Assembly: GCA_963969595.1 (NCBI GenBank)
Contig: OZ018409.1
Location: forward strand, 16,958,975-17,022,974
Reading direction: 5' to 3'
From: Neckera pumila
Lineage: Eukaryota; Streptophyta; Bryopsida; Hypnales; Neckeraceae
DNA: 64,000 bases
Position 1 is the first letter of the stretch, and the number at the start of each line of letters is the position of its first letter. The translations under genes were made by a program, and so were the position numbers. The notes beneath the pieces are model-generated. The model worked only from the letters and a program-made list of their open reading frames with translations. It searched no databases and had not been told where the DNA came from. Shown here piece after piece: positions 39,247-52,228 of this stretch.

Positions 39247-39664
39247 TATCTGCCGCCACAGGTGCATAAGAGTCACCTACTTTGTATAGAATTCAATAAT
39301 TTCAATATGTTTTTGAACCTTTGCCCTCGTTATAATCCATTCAAATAGTAATTACTAAATAAAATTTCCTTCAATTTCCTAAGAACTACTGAAATTCCAG
39401 TACCTTGACTAATCAAACTGTAACTATAATTAACATTATAAAACTGTCAACCGCTGTTGTGTTTTTATTCCCTTTCTTTGCTTCCAGAAAGTTGTGCAAC
39501 TATATTAGTGAGTTCAATTTTAACAAGAATTGCATGCTGCAACTAGAACTTCCAAAGCATAAAACCCAGTCACAAATCTAAATTCTAAGTTCTCTTTCTT
39601 TAACTTCACAAAACACAAACATCGTTTACGTGGAGCACTACTTCAATTTCTGACCATTCACCCG
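39247..39664. other. Upstream flank of the DUF7869-like frame
   Basis: AT-rich DNA that would hold the promoter of the minus-strand frame. No specific motif could be assigned. Confidence 0.4.
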
Positions 39665-39728
39665 GGGTGTTTTTCCAAATTGACAGGCCAAGGTTGAAAT
39701 ACCTTGGCATGTCAATTTGGAAAAACCC
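39665..39728. repeat. Fold-back element (hairpin) with GGG...CCC ends
   Basis: GGGTGTTTTTCCAAATTGAC and onward pairs with its complement ending GGAAAAACCC across a loop of about eight bases. Arms are about 28 bases with two or three mismatches. It shares its core with 28871-28909 and with one arm at 40080-40110 (GGGCCTCTCCAAATTGACAT). Confidence 0.75.
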
Positions 39729-41057
39729 TTTAGACTACTGATTTCTTCTCTCATGTATGTACATATTTTTCATATTCAAATAACTACTACACCATTTCTA
39801 GTTGAAAGATGGAGTTTCATATCACAAATCCCAATGCTACCTCTGTATTAGTAACCTCACTGAATCCGTTGCAATCTATCTTCTTTTTGAAACTAGTGAA
39901 TATTGCATTCAAAAATGAATCATACATGTAATCTGTAGAAATACAATACTTCGATTGCCTTCAAAATCAGATTGTCCAAAACTTTCACATCACTACTTCA
40001 AATAAAATGAATCAAGTCTTCTCATATGAACAGTAATATTCACGATGAATCAAAGCATTCCGAAGGGCCTCTCCAAATTGACATGTCAAGTTATTTCAAT
40101 CTTTACTACAGTTTTATTAATTTATTAATTGTTTAGGGGACAAAGAACTCTATCAATGGTTTGAGTGGCATTAGTTTTGCATCCTAGCAACACTACAAAT
40201 AAGAATAATATTCACAAAAACGTAGTGCAGTTTGTTTTTCTTTTGAATATAGAAAAAAATCACCACACTAATGAAGGTAGCATGAACCTACCCACAAATC
40301 ATTTTGTTCCTCGAGGGTATATTGCAAATTCAGGGATTCTAAATGAGAAAGGATTATACGGATGGTTTCCACGATAATTAACTACGTCCCTCCAATCATG
40401 GTGATAATGAAATTTCAGGATTTTCTAAGGTCTCAAGAACAATAAAAACAATTCTTCCGATTCCTTTTCCCAAAGGACCCCATATCATAAATTAGACAAT
40501 ATCTTAAAAACTTGAACTTCACAGCAAACGAAATTGTATTTCATTTCCTAGCAAGTATACATTATATTCAAAAAATGCTCCTTTACGGAGCTACTGTGCT
40601 CTAACATTGATCGTGCTCTATAAGTGATCTTCAAATATATCATAAGTGAAATTATGTTCTTTTGATGCAGAAGGATTGAAAATTTCCAATGCAAACACAT
40701 TCAGAAACCAACAAGTATGTACTTCAACAAATTGTAACGAATGAAACAAACGGATTTATATGCCAAAATCATGAAAACTTATTGAAAGTTGTTTAAAAGG
40801 ATTCAACTTCTTCGGAAAAAACAACAATGTTTTAAACGGCCGCTCTTACATTGTTCATTTAAATTCTTTATAGTACGGAGTTCTGAAGTTCAAATACTCA
40901 TGCTTAAAAGTTGAATTGAAAAAATTATGAAAAAATAATAATTTTCATCTTTCAAAGAATATATAGGTATAAGATACAAGGGAATGTTAATGGACTTCCA
41001 GAATGTCAATCCAAAATAAACAATTAATTTAGCAATGTGTCCTATGGGAGTTCATAC
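39729..41057. other. AT-rich non-coding region
   Basis: No gene supported. A single arm related to the preceding fold-back is at about 40075-40110. Confidence 0.6.
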
Positions 41058-41637
41058 TTAAAGTCCCTAAGAAATTTTATGTCAAAAATCACTCAAAATT
41101 GCTACTTCTGTTGCATTCATCGAAGAAATAAAAAAAGTGGATTTCTTTTAAAAAATAATTGTAAGATCTTGAACTACGTTCTCTCTAATTATGTTGTACA
41201 AATTTTGTGATTTTCGACCATATGGATTGAAAGATATTAGCATTCAAAGTAAAAATTTGTTTTTTTTCCAAAAGAATGATTTAATTGCACTAAAAACAAT
41301 AAACTCTATAACTTTCAAATCCCTAATCCAAATGGAATGAATCAAAGCTTCCCATTTCAACAATAATATAATGTATTAGAAAAAAACTATAAAAAAATGT
41401 ATTTCAATTTTTTATGGATTTTTTTTGCTACCCGATCTCTTCAATTTTGGGGTTACAGTAGCATAACTTCTGCTGCCAGACACCAATCAAAATAAAATTA
41501 CATTCCCAGGAAGGTAATGAGTTCTTTTATATTATGGAAACATTTAATAAAGTTTTATTGAAATTTGAGCTTTTAGAAACCTTCCCAACATCCATTATGT
41601 CCCTCGTAGGGACAATGACGGACTTTAGAGATTCAAT
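41058..41637. mobile_element. piggyBac-like TTAA element, internally deleted and eroded
   Basis: The left end TTAAAGTCCCTAAG and right end ACTTTAGAGATTCAA are degenerate versions of the family termini. Recognisable internal phrases are 'actcaaaattgctacttctgttgca' near the left and the subterminal palindrome-like TGTCCCTCGTAGGGACA near the right. It is about 580 bp, so roughly a third of the family length is missing. Confidence 0.55.
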
Positions 41638-42766
41638 TTAGATATTGCATACAATATTAATTTACAGTATTCTTATGAAATATCCCCCACCTACTTTTTC
41701 CATGCTCTACAAAATGATAATTATATAATATAAATATAATGCTCTTTAATATCTTTGAATATATTGCTCTTTATTATGAATGAATAATGCTCTTTCATAT
41801 AATGAATAGAATGTTGTTTAATATGTTTTTTTATACAAAATGCAACATCAAGAACAATGCCCCAAAGTTGTTCACCGCAAGGACAAAAGGATAAAAATAA
41901 TTAATAAATTCTCTCAAAACAGGATCTTCTGTCCCTTTTCATGGAACTTCATCACTGGAATGAAATTTATGGATATATTTTCCATTTTAATTTATTATTG
42001 ACGGGCATAGTTCAAAATTGTATATGTATATATTTTCAATCAAGAATGTTATAATTACATATCATACATACAATTGTGGCATCAAATAATTAATAATTTT
42101 GAAAATTTGGATTCATAAACCGCGAAAACAAAATTATTCTACAAGACTTCCGTTTCCATTAAAACATATTAATTTTCAATTATATAGTTTTCTGAAATAT
42201 TAGCTTCCATTTCCATCAATATCTTTTTTCAAGTGGCTTGAATTAATTTTAAAAAGCACAATTTGGAAAAAATGCATCTAAGACATTTAGATGAACTTGG
42301 CATAAGAAAAAGGAGATTCACGGATTCAAAAATTGTTTGGTTTAAGTACAATTTTGTATTGACATCAAACCAACTCTATGTAGGAATTTATAAAGGCTAC
42401 AGAAATCTAATATAAAGAAAGGACAATTATGCTATTGCATGTCACACTATAAGTCTCTACGATATGTCCGGATGAATACCTATGAATAATTTGTAATTAT
42501 TGTGATTTTTGCAAAGAAAACTTCTAAAAAATTTGTATAAAACTGTGTTCCAACTATGAAGGTAAAAAGAAATTAAATTAAATATGGACATATAATAAAA
42601 CAAATAATTAATCGCACTTTTTATAAATATAGAGTTTAATGTAGAAATCTAATGCAGTTGTATGAAGTCTACAAAATAAAATGCCTTTTTAGTCTTACAT
42701 TTAAAACTACTATGCCCTATGGCGTCGCCACGAAGAAAATAAAAATAAAAGTAATTTTCTAATTTC
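41638..42766. other. AT-rich non-coding region
   Basis: No gene seen. Its right end (42725-42766) carries a piece of the repeat also present at 22850-23005. Confidence 0.6.
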
Positions 42767-43702
42767 TTAACCCCTGAAGGACCAAACGTTGTTGTTTGGC
42801 AACATAGTGATTTTGGTTTGCTCAGTACAAATGGAAGTCTTATTCATATTCTTTGGACATTTCACACAATATGTGCCCAAGGAATAGCTTTAAGGCCCAA
42901 AAATTTTCAAAAATTCTGATTGCATGGTTAAAAAGTTATTGAATAATATGTCTATTCCAATGCTCGGCGGGCACCTTAAGAAAATTCTGAAAAAATCACT
43001 TTTTAAAAAAATTCAAATTTAAAATTGGTTTTCTATATCTATATATACATATGAAGCTCTGAATTATTCCATTTTGATTTATGAAATGAAAATTATGAGG
43101 TGTTCTAGTTTGCAGGCAATGATGGATTCCCTATTCAAAAATGAACTTTGGAGTCCTTTATTTCACTCAAATAAAAGTAATTTTTTGAAAAAAACCAAAG
43201 CATAGGATGTATATTCATTATATTGCAACCTTACAATCTTGGATTTGACAATTTCCAATTCCATAACTAAATTCTTAACAATTTGGTATTTTGAATCACT
43301 CTCCATTTCTTTCTATAACCTATTTTTTTCCCTACAGCTGTACAATTACAAATGATTTGAATTTTTTTGAGCATGTAGCCAAATTGTTTTAAAAAATGAA
43401 TCCAGAAAGTAACCACAATATTGGACATTTTTTCATTTAATTATGACCTTGTAAAGTGCACCTGCCCGATTTTTTATAGGGCCAAAACAAGGGTTTCTGT
43501 AAATTCGAATGCTAATATCTTGCAATGTACATGGTGCAAAATTTTGAATTTTTTTCTACATATTTTCAAACAAGTTTACTACAAAATGCAATGATTACAT
43601 GTCTCCAAAGATGTTTTCTTCCTAAAATTTGATACTTGTACTAGAAATGGCAGTTTTCAAGTGTCTTTGGTAGAAACATACTCTTTGACCTTTAGGGGTT
43701 TA
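42767..43702. mobile_element. piggyBac-like TTAA element, reverse orientation
   Basis: Begins TTAACCCCTGAAGGACC and ends ACCTTTAGGGGTTTA. The internal order is reversed relative to the other copies: 'agaaatggcagttttcaag' lies near the right end. It is 936 bp, matching the family length. A subterminal CCAAAC...GTTTGG inverted pair lies near the left end. Non-coding. Confidence 0.7.
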
Positions 43703-44229
43703 TTCAAAAATTAACTCCAAAATTTTAAAAACCTACACATTGTAAGTTTGAATGCCACTAAATTAAACCAGTGCACCACTTCTTCAATAAGGCTCTACGG
43801 CAGTGCACAGGATGCGGTTGGAAGACACACTATTTGGAAGATCTCATTGAAAGTTAATTGACCATAAATCGCATTATTAAACAATCTAAAAAGATTTAGT
43901 ACGGTTTTCATTTTTACATTGAAATAAAATTTGTAGGGTCCCATTGGTAGTCAAGAGGGGATTCTAGATTCTTTTTGGATGCATTTTTTGGACACCGTGT
44001 GAATAAACTATAAATTCCTAAAGTGCTGAGAATGAATGCAGCCACAAGCAATGATCCAGTCAAATGAATACAGGGAGTACATTTTAGAAAACAATATCCA
44101 TTCTCTGATTTCTGGAAGCGTGCAATTTAGGTGTACTTACCTTAACAAACTAACAAGCAAACAAATAAATAAGAAAATGAAAAAAAAAATAAACAAACAA
44201 GCTCTTCGTAAGCGAAAGAAGCGAAAATT
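43703..44229. other. AT-rich non-coding region
   Basis: No gene supported. The short 44036-44236 ORF is K/N-rich low-complexity translation. Confidence 0.6.
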
Positions 44230-44861
44230 TAAATGAACCCTACGATTTGTGAATCCTGCTCATCGTGCAGGCTTTGTTAGGATTTGTACAGGCTTTGTCC
44301 TACGGTCTGACGTTCTCTTCGGGCTATTTTTTAGGGTTTCCGGCGCTGTCTTCAGGCCCTGTCCGCGGGTTCGAAGATCTCTTCAGACGAAGACTCCTCG
44401 CGTTTTCGACTTCGGAATGCTCCGATGTAGATACACTGAATTGGGTTATCATGTACACAGAACGTTCTTCAATTTCAGACTAGATTTTGGTACCCACAGG
44501 CAATTTCATGATTCGCTTACTTGTGTTTCTCTGCAGCATTTCAGATTGTCTTACAGTTTTAGAAATGGTCGTTGCGAAATTCAGACAGTGGAGAGGACAA
44601 AATCGACAGAGCTAGGGTTGGAAGATAATTCGAATTGAAACTCTAGTTTGAGAGAGGTAGTAGCAATTGTGACGATTATGAGGGAGACGGATACAGAGAA
44701 CTCACGTCGTTAATGTTAGCGCTGTTCCATTAGCGATGAAACAATTTTGTTTTAGTTAGGCAAGGAAAAATTGGAACATGTTCGCTTTACTCAGCCTTCC
44801 AGAGAAACTGTCGCGTGTTGCGAGGCCTTCCGGCAGACGACGTTTTGAGATCAAGTGCGTG

Positions 44862-44931
44862 CAAGTGAACAGTGTTTGCAGTCAGACCCTCCCCATGTGC
44901 GGGGGGTCTGACTGCAAATACTGTTCATTGG
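44862..44931. repeat. Strong hairpin, arms about 30 bp, six-base loop
   Basis: GAACAGTGTTTGCAGTCAGA at 44867 pairs with TCTGACTGCAAATACTGTTC ending at 44926, with one mismatch in that stretch. The arms extend into CCC/GGG next to the loop ATGTGC. Confidence 0.85.
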
Positions 44932-45171
44932 CAAGTTGCGGTTGCGGTGAGAACAGGAACGGAGGTCTTTCCTCCACAAACGACCTACAAGTTCCCGGAA
45001 GTCAACAGCGGTGACGTTGCGGCGTGTTTCTCGGTGGTTTTCAACAGGTGGACGGCACAAAAGTTGGGGGGGGGTGGAGAATTTACCTGACTTTTAGGTT
45101 TCGACTTTTCCGCCGCTCCTCTCTTCCGCCGCGCCTATCTGCCGCCACTCCTGTCTTGTGTTGCCGAGGTG

Positions 45172-45246
45172 TCAATTGCTCTTCTCCTTTGCCGCGCCTG
45201 TCCTCCGTCAATTCTTGTTCTCCTCTGCCACGCCTGTCCTCCGTCT
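45172..45246. repeat. Two-copy C/T-rich direct repeat
   Basis: A unit of about 36 bases, 'ttctcctttgccgcgcctgt' plus 'cctccgtc', occurs twice in tandem with few mismatches. Confidence 0.7.
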
Positions 45247-45434
45247 GGAGCTAGCGCAACTCCCGATCTGCAAATTCACCACGTTCACAGAAATATTGAT
45301 AGTGCAACCACAGTCAAGAGCTCAAGAGTGTTGGAAGGAAGTGAAGCTCACCTAGTGCCTACGGTAGTTCACTAGAACGATCGCTTGTGCATGAACAGAA
45401 TTCTCGCTTGCATTTCACATAATGCTGAATCTGT

Positions 45435-46472
45435 ATCTCCGTTTCTGTGTTGGCCTCTGCCGTTTTTGCAGGAGGATTGACTGTTCATGGCGATGATTGT
45501 CAACTAATCTGTGCGTGTACAATTCAGGGCAGGACGGGAGAGGACGCGCAAGGGAATCAAACTACGAGCTTGGTCAGGACATTGGCAAGGTAGATTTTTG
45601 GTATAGCATCTTGCAATCACTGAGAGTTAGGGTTTAGGCTCCTTCGCTGTTGTTTCGTTTTTAGTTATTTCTGATAACCAAAAAATTTAATAAGTACTGA
45701 CAAGCCTGAGCGATGTCCCCATCATTGAATTCCATGCTCTACTTCGCAATGATTCGGGTCCTGCCATCTCTGCAAATCTGTACAATGAGATGCGAAAGTT
45801 GCGTCAATTTTATGGTCTCCACAGGAATGTGCATGGTAAGGTAATATTTCAACTTTGGGGAAAAACGAGACTTTGTAAATCATCGCTTCAACGCCAAGGT
45901 CTCCGGATATACTCTGGAGCATGAGTTCAGTACACTTTCTTTTTGTAAAGAAAAGTACAGACTTCGACACCAGCCGAAAACTCTTCAGTAATCGCGATCC
46001 CAACTCCGTCCATATTCTGAATGTGCCACGCTATTTACTATAAATTGCAGGAAAACAGTAAGTCCATTTCCTGTCAAAGGCAGTGAAGGAATCATGGGAA
46101 GGTAAAAAAGGAGTGTACATGAATCTTCAACCTAATTCATGTATCCACGTTGTCCTCTGATTCGTCGGCATCTGCTTGTTCCAATTCCGCAGCAAATTGT
46201 GGATCATTTTCAGCATCTGCGTTCCGAAATTATCTCCGTTTCTGATTGTCGGCCTCTCCCGTTTTTGCAAGACGATTGACTGTCCTGACGATGAATGTCA
46301 GCTAATCTGTGCGTGTACAGGACAGGACAGGAGAGGACGCGCAAGAGATTTGTGTGAAACTACGAGCTTCGTCAGGACATTGGCAAGGTAGATTTAAGGT
46401 ATGGCATCTTGCAATCACTGAGAGTTAGGGTTTAGGTTCTTTTGCTGTTGTTTTGTTTTTGGTTATTTCTAG
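45435..46472. repeat. Direct duplication of a telo-box-bearing segment (about 240 bp, offset 798)
   Basis: 45435-45680 and about 46225-46472 match in order: 'ctccgtttctg', 'ctaatctgtgcgtgtaca', 'gagaggacgcgcaag', 'gtcaggacattggcaaggtagattt', 'gcatcttgcaatcactgaga' and 'gctgttgtttcgtttttagttatttct'. Each copy contains TTAGGGTTTAGG (45627 and 46425), a telo-box found in plant promoters and leaders. Confidence 0.85.
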
Positions 46473-46820
46473 AAGGAAAGGCCCCATTGGGAAGCACTAT
46501 TCACTATTTTCAGTTTTAGGCAAGAATCTAGTGTCAGCTCCTTCATTTTTTGACATTGTTGAGCACAGTGTCATCGGAGATTGGTCGGAGAGAAACTGGT
46601 CGTTTGTGAGGAGATACAGACTGATCCAAGAGATTCAGCACGAGTGAGCTTTGATTTCTGAGGGTAGTCCCTGTGCGTGAGAGATTCAGCTGTACTGTTG
46701 CTCTTGGTCGTTTGAGATTGAGACAGATTGGGAGGCGAGGAGGTTGTAAATTGCTTTCCTCCTGTGCACTGTAATCGTAATGACGAATTTTCTGTTTTGT
46801 GAACCTTACCTGAGGAGAAG

Positions 46821-46898
46821 GTAGTGACGAAATTGTGAGAGAAAAGGTAGTGACGACATTGTGAGAGAAAAAGTTCTGACGAAATTGTGAGAGAAAGG
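46821..46898. repeat. Tandem repeat, three 26-bp units
   Basis: GTAGTGACGAAATTGTGAGA plus six bases repeats at 46821, 46847 and 46873, with a partial fourth after 46899. Confidence 0.9.
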
Positions 46899-47530
46899 GT
46901 TGTCACTGAGTTTATATTTCTGGATCTTCCGAATTTCTCAGTCTTGTGCATTTCATACCACCCACCCATACAGGACAACTACTGAAGTTAAAATGATTGC
47001 ACACTCTCAGCTTCTGGAATGCCGTAGGAAATTGGTCCATCCTTGGATCTTTCTGTTTGTAGAGAAGCTATATGATTTGGTAGACTTGTATTGTCATTGC
47101 CACATAGATTTGTGCAATGAATGAAATTATTCAATTTTGCTGGATTCATAGGAAGGTAGTAATTTTGCTTGAACATTCTCTTGGGTTTAAGGCGTTTGGG
47201 CCTTCTGAATTTTTTTATGAAATGAGCACTGCATTCCTGGAATCATAGTCAGTACATCACATGTGTGTGAAACAGTTTGTGAAAATCACGTGACTTTGCC
47301 CAGCTTCCCGAATGTTGAGATCGTCTCTTAACTTCTGACTGATAGTTCAAGCAATGCTGGCATTCTTAGATTTTCTGTTCTGTTTTGGTCCCTTTTGTTG
47401 TTGCTTTTATGTGTTTCTCTCTTATATCTACTGTGAATGCGAGCTGCAAGCAACTGCGAGAGGATTGAGTATTGGTTGGTGAAGGTTCGGAGCTTTTCAA
47501 AAGGCATTCGCAAGGGTGCGCCTCCTTGCT

Positions 47531-50500
47531 TTTGTTGATCTGCTTTTGAATTTATTTAGATTGGCGTTTGTCGTTTGTGGAAGCCCTGGCCGTGGTACAT
47601 GGTATGTGAAGAACTGATTTGAAGATGAAAGAGAGTTCGGGAGAGAGTGTTGCCTGCGTTGGGATTTACTGTTGCGTGGTTCTTCTTTTAATCGTTTTCT
47701 TTTTATTGCTCTTGTTTAGGCGTGATAGTGAGAAGCACGATAAATGTACATCTGGGCTACTGAAAAATTGAAAAGAATGGTTTCAGCCGTTTCAGGTAGA
47801 AAGAATGTTTTGACATGTAGTATGCTAGCTCTGGACAACTACTGAACTTTTGTTTTATTTGGAAATTTTTTGTTTGTACCCAAATATAAAAAAAGCACCT
47901 TGGTTTCGTGACAACATTACTAAAAAGTTTATGAATAAATGAAAAAGAATTTATACTTGAATTGGTTTTGTTATTTGAAATTTTTTTCTCAAAGTGTAGT
48001 GAAAGTATGAAGCATGTGATTTCAAGAAAGATTGATATGATTTTTCTATTATAATTTTGGGGCATAGGTGTCCATTGCAATATTCAATGTATATAGTGTT
48101 GATGACTCTTAAAAGCAAGCCTCCCCTTTAACTATTCCTGTATCCAAGAAATCGCAGTATACATTTAATTCAAAAAATTGTGCACATACTGAAAAGACAT
48201 AAAGTAATTCGGGTTTGAAGTTAGGTATAACAAATTAAAAGAGGAATGGAAGACTATTATTCATTTTTGCTTTTGAAATACCCTCATGATCTAACGTTTT
48301 CATCTTGAGATGAAAGATGACATTGTTGTGTTTTCTACTCTCATGTATTATCTAATACATCTAGTTTTTAGAATGAGGATGCTTTAAATTATGAAAAATG
48401 TGATTCAACTTTTAAACTGATTGTCTTTTTGTTCAGTTTAGAACAAAATCCTTGAACTCAGATAAGACCTTGGGCATTTAGGGGTTCATACATGTACACG
48501 TGAGAAAAGAAAGAATGACAGAAATCATCATTATATAACTGGACATGGCAACTCTGTCAAGAGTAGGATCTATAGTCTACTTATTAACGTCATACGGAAG
48601 CATCACATTGTCTCCATATTTCATTTTCATTGCAAGGTGCAAATGTTTGAATGTACTAGTTGTATCTGCAACTTGAACTTTTTATGTAGTGGAAGATTAG
48701 TGTAATAATTAAAGGGAGGCATTTCTAAAACTTTCATTGCACACATTGTGAAATAGAAATGTTTCAAGGAAAAGGAGATTTGGTATTTTTTAAGAATGAC
48801 ATTGTTATATACAAGTAAGTACATGATGAGAATGAAATAAAATTTGACACAACCAAAAAAGTGAAAACAAAAATGTAAAGCACAAAATGAATTTATCAAA
48901 TTGTTATATCTATAAAATTTCATTCTATAAACATATTTTTTCCGAGAAGTTGTGCGAATGCACTTTATGATTTTTTTTATTTTTTTTATTATACTGTGGA
49001 AAGAAGATATAAAGGTTGCTCGAAAAGAAGATTTTTGAAATCTTTTGGATTGGTCCAAAAAAATGAAATAAATTAGAGCATTGGATATTGACTACACTGA
49101 TGTATAGGAATTAAGAATTCATGAAAGTATCATTGTTCAATTATGTTTTGTACTGTGCTTTTAGACAACCTCCATTTTTACTTCTGTATTTGATACATTC
49201 TTATTGATGGTAACCACAAGGTACCAAGAATCATAATCATCCTTATACTCATACATTAACAATAGGGTTCCCTTAAATTGTTTCCCATAGTATCGTTAAT
49301 CCACCCCCATGTTTAATTGTGGTTGGTAGGCTATGATATTTTAATTTTTTTGAACTAGAACAATGGAACTGCAATTGACTTTGGTATAGTTAGTATTGGG
49401 AAGTTGGATTTTCAAAATGCATTACAAAGTTAATGATTTATTAAAAAAAAATTCTCTTTCGATTGTAAGAACAATTGAAATAAAATAAAATAAAATGGGA
49501 CAATTCGAATTGTGAACTTGTGGAACTAGGACTTTATGATATTCCGCAGAAGATCATATTGTATAGAGTTCTGAAGTGACAATTGAGTTTGTTTTATTTG
49601 TCTATTGTATTGAAAGTGATTACAAAATGATCAATAGCTTTAAATGAGGACAATAGGAGGAAGTTCTCAATTGTTACTGAAATGAATTATATTGGGTTGG
49701 TAGATTAAGTGGTTTCATTGAAAGGCAACATTAAAATGAAAATGAAAACTAATGTTGCCAAGCATATAGTTTTCAATTACTTATTCTCTATTACTTAAAA
49801 ATTAAAATTCACAAATACTTAACTACATGACAGGTGCTCAAAAGGATTGCCTGAAGTCTAGCATACATATTTTGCTATTGTAAATTCATTCTCTTTTTTA
49901 TGATGCTTGCCATTTTATATTCACTTTGTGTTCAATAGTGCAACCTTGGAGTCGTATGAATATCCTTATAATACTTCTTGAATGTTTGGAAATTGAAGGT
50001 TGTTATGTTCTATGAATGTAATTAAGTATTTAGGAGAATTTGAGACCTTTGATTTTGAAGCCTATATTCTAGAAGAGAAAGAATGGTGGAGTTGTTGATA
50101 GTGCATGTTGCTTTACCAGATATCTCCAAAAAATCAAAGGTCGCAGAACGCAACAATTAACAGTGGAAGTAGCACAATCACGCGTGTTAAATAGTTATCT
50201 GTAGAATCCAACCAGCAAGCAGATCTGCATCAGGTACTTTTTCCCCCTTTTTTCAAGAATGAGAGCATTTCATTAATATATGTCGGGATGTACTCATGTC
50301 GATTTCATTCTCATTCTTTAGAGCCTGTTATTTCTTCTTTGCAAATATAAATTAAAGTGTTTGTGGAAGATATGAATTTATGTCATAACAAACTGTTTTA
50401 TGATTACTTATGAAGAATTTCATAAATCCAATACATATTATGGATGAAGATGGAGTCAAAATCACTTTGAAATTTATAACTAAAAAATATAAAATGTTAA

Positions 50501-52228
50501 ATCCATTCAATCCATTCAATGTATGGGGGACTTTTCAAGGTTTAAGTTCCTTGCCTTCAGTTTTGTAATGTCCAATTTTGGGTGCTTACTGGAATTGATA
50601 GTAAACAAACTGAGGCTCTATAATTTATGAACTTGTAAAATTAAGACTTCATAATCTTATGAAGAAATACAATTCATGCAGAATTTTGAAGTAGCAGGCA
50701 AGGGGAGGTGTATTGATCCATTCCTTGTTGTCTCATCTAATTTAATTATAAATAATTGTTTTTTTGAAAGCCGTAATGATGTTCGTTCCAAAGGAATGGC
50801 AGAAGTAATAATTATAGTATTTTGAACCAAAAGTTTAGTAACATCTAGAAGAAATTCTAGAATCCCCCATCCGGAACCAAGATGAAGGGAACCTCGAGAA
50901 TCAATCAAATTTTTTTTTAGCAATATGTATGTATTTTAGAGGTTCTATTTTAGAACAAAGCTAAACACCATTTTTTTATGGAAGTGAAATGTATGATTGT
51001 TTCATGGAAACTATTGACTTTAGCTATTGTGTATTCAAATCAATTTGAAAAAAAGGTTAAGAAACTTTGAATGTTCAATGTTCTTAAAGGAGAAATTACA
51101 GTAAATATTGAAGTTGGAATGGATAGGTGTACCCTACAAAGTACAAAGGGGGAATTTTCTGTTACAATTTTTGTATGAGTACATATTCAAAAGCAGTTAG
51201 AAGGTATCTAAAAATACCAACTATGTAGACTTTGTCTATCAGTAGTTTATAAAGTATTCCATTTCAATTGCCATATATTTCGAAGGTCCTCAAGCGCGAG
51301 TTCATGAAATTTAAAATTTGAGGAATTATTTTTGTTGGCTTTGCATAAATTTTTTTTTGGTTTTCTTTCATGGCTGTTGTTATTCTGTAAATGGTTCTTC
51401 AATTTGTTTTGCTGTTGCAATATTGTACTAGAATATATTATGTATATTCTAGTTGCATTCATGTTGTTTGTTTGTGTTTAGAAATTTCATAATAGAAGTT
51501 CCCATGTGATGTCCATCATGTACATAACCAGTTTGTTGAGCCACTATCGAGAAAGGAAACATTGAAAGCAATTAGACATTACATTTTTTATGTAATTTTA
51601 TTAAACTAAAGACATTGTCACAGTGAACTTTGTACAACATCTGAAAGTGAACATTTAAATAAGTGAAATTGAGTTTCGAACTAGGAGTTGAGGAACTGAA
51701 AGGTATAGTGATGGATTTTTATAAGATAACTTTTACTTTTGTGTGTGGAACTGATTTTACTTTATTTGATAGACCAAGGAACAGCATATATAGGTAATGA
51801 TATAATTATACATGTAATGTTCTCCTGAAAAGAGATATATAATATTTTGACATCCCAATTATATTGTTTTTTTTTGGACTGAGAGTGGAGTGCATCTGTT
51901 AGAACAATTGTGATATTCATTGTCATGCATAGAACTCGGATGTTATTCGAAAACAATTGCCTTTGATTTCAAAGATAGGACTATTGTTGGAATACAGTTT
52001 TTTTTTCATTGGTGAGCTTGGTCTTGTCTTTATTTACATTTCGTACCATAAAAAGAGTATTCGTTTGTTTTAGTGCAAGAGTTTTTCAAAACTCACAACG
52101 AATACAGTGTGTTTTTCAGATTTGATACAATAGAAATTACAGTTTTTAATTTTTTCAAATGTATTTTAGAACTTTTGAGAACGTCAGTGCATACTAAAGT
52201 ATTATTGAACTTTCATTTTCAGGGCATC
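47531..52228. other. AT-rich non-coding region upstream of the ParB/methyltransferase-like frame
   Basis: No supportable gene. The last few hundred bases would hold the promoter and leader of the following frame. An acceptor-like TTTCATTTTCAG lies a few bases before its ATG, so a leader intron is possible. A phrase GGGCATTTAGGGGTTC near 48470-48486 resembles the TTAA-family terminus but has no partner. Confidence 0.5.

Larger units (their letters stand above)
44230..47530. other. GC-richer, promoter-like region with internal duplications
   Basis: Composition rises sharply against the AT-rich DNA on either side, with C/T-rich tracts, telo-boxes and duplications, features common in plant promoters and leaders. 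The longest ORF (44249-44638, 129 aa) has no recognisable domain and is crossed by similar ORFs in other frames. I cannot assemble a spliced gene from it. A transcribed non-coding region or a captured promoter is possible. Confidence 0.4.

Noticed and set aside
44249..44638. 129-aa plus-strand ORF in the GC-richer region
   Set aside because: No recognisable domain, another ORF overlaps in a different frame, and no splice-linked partner was found.
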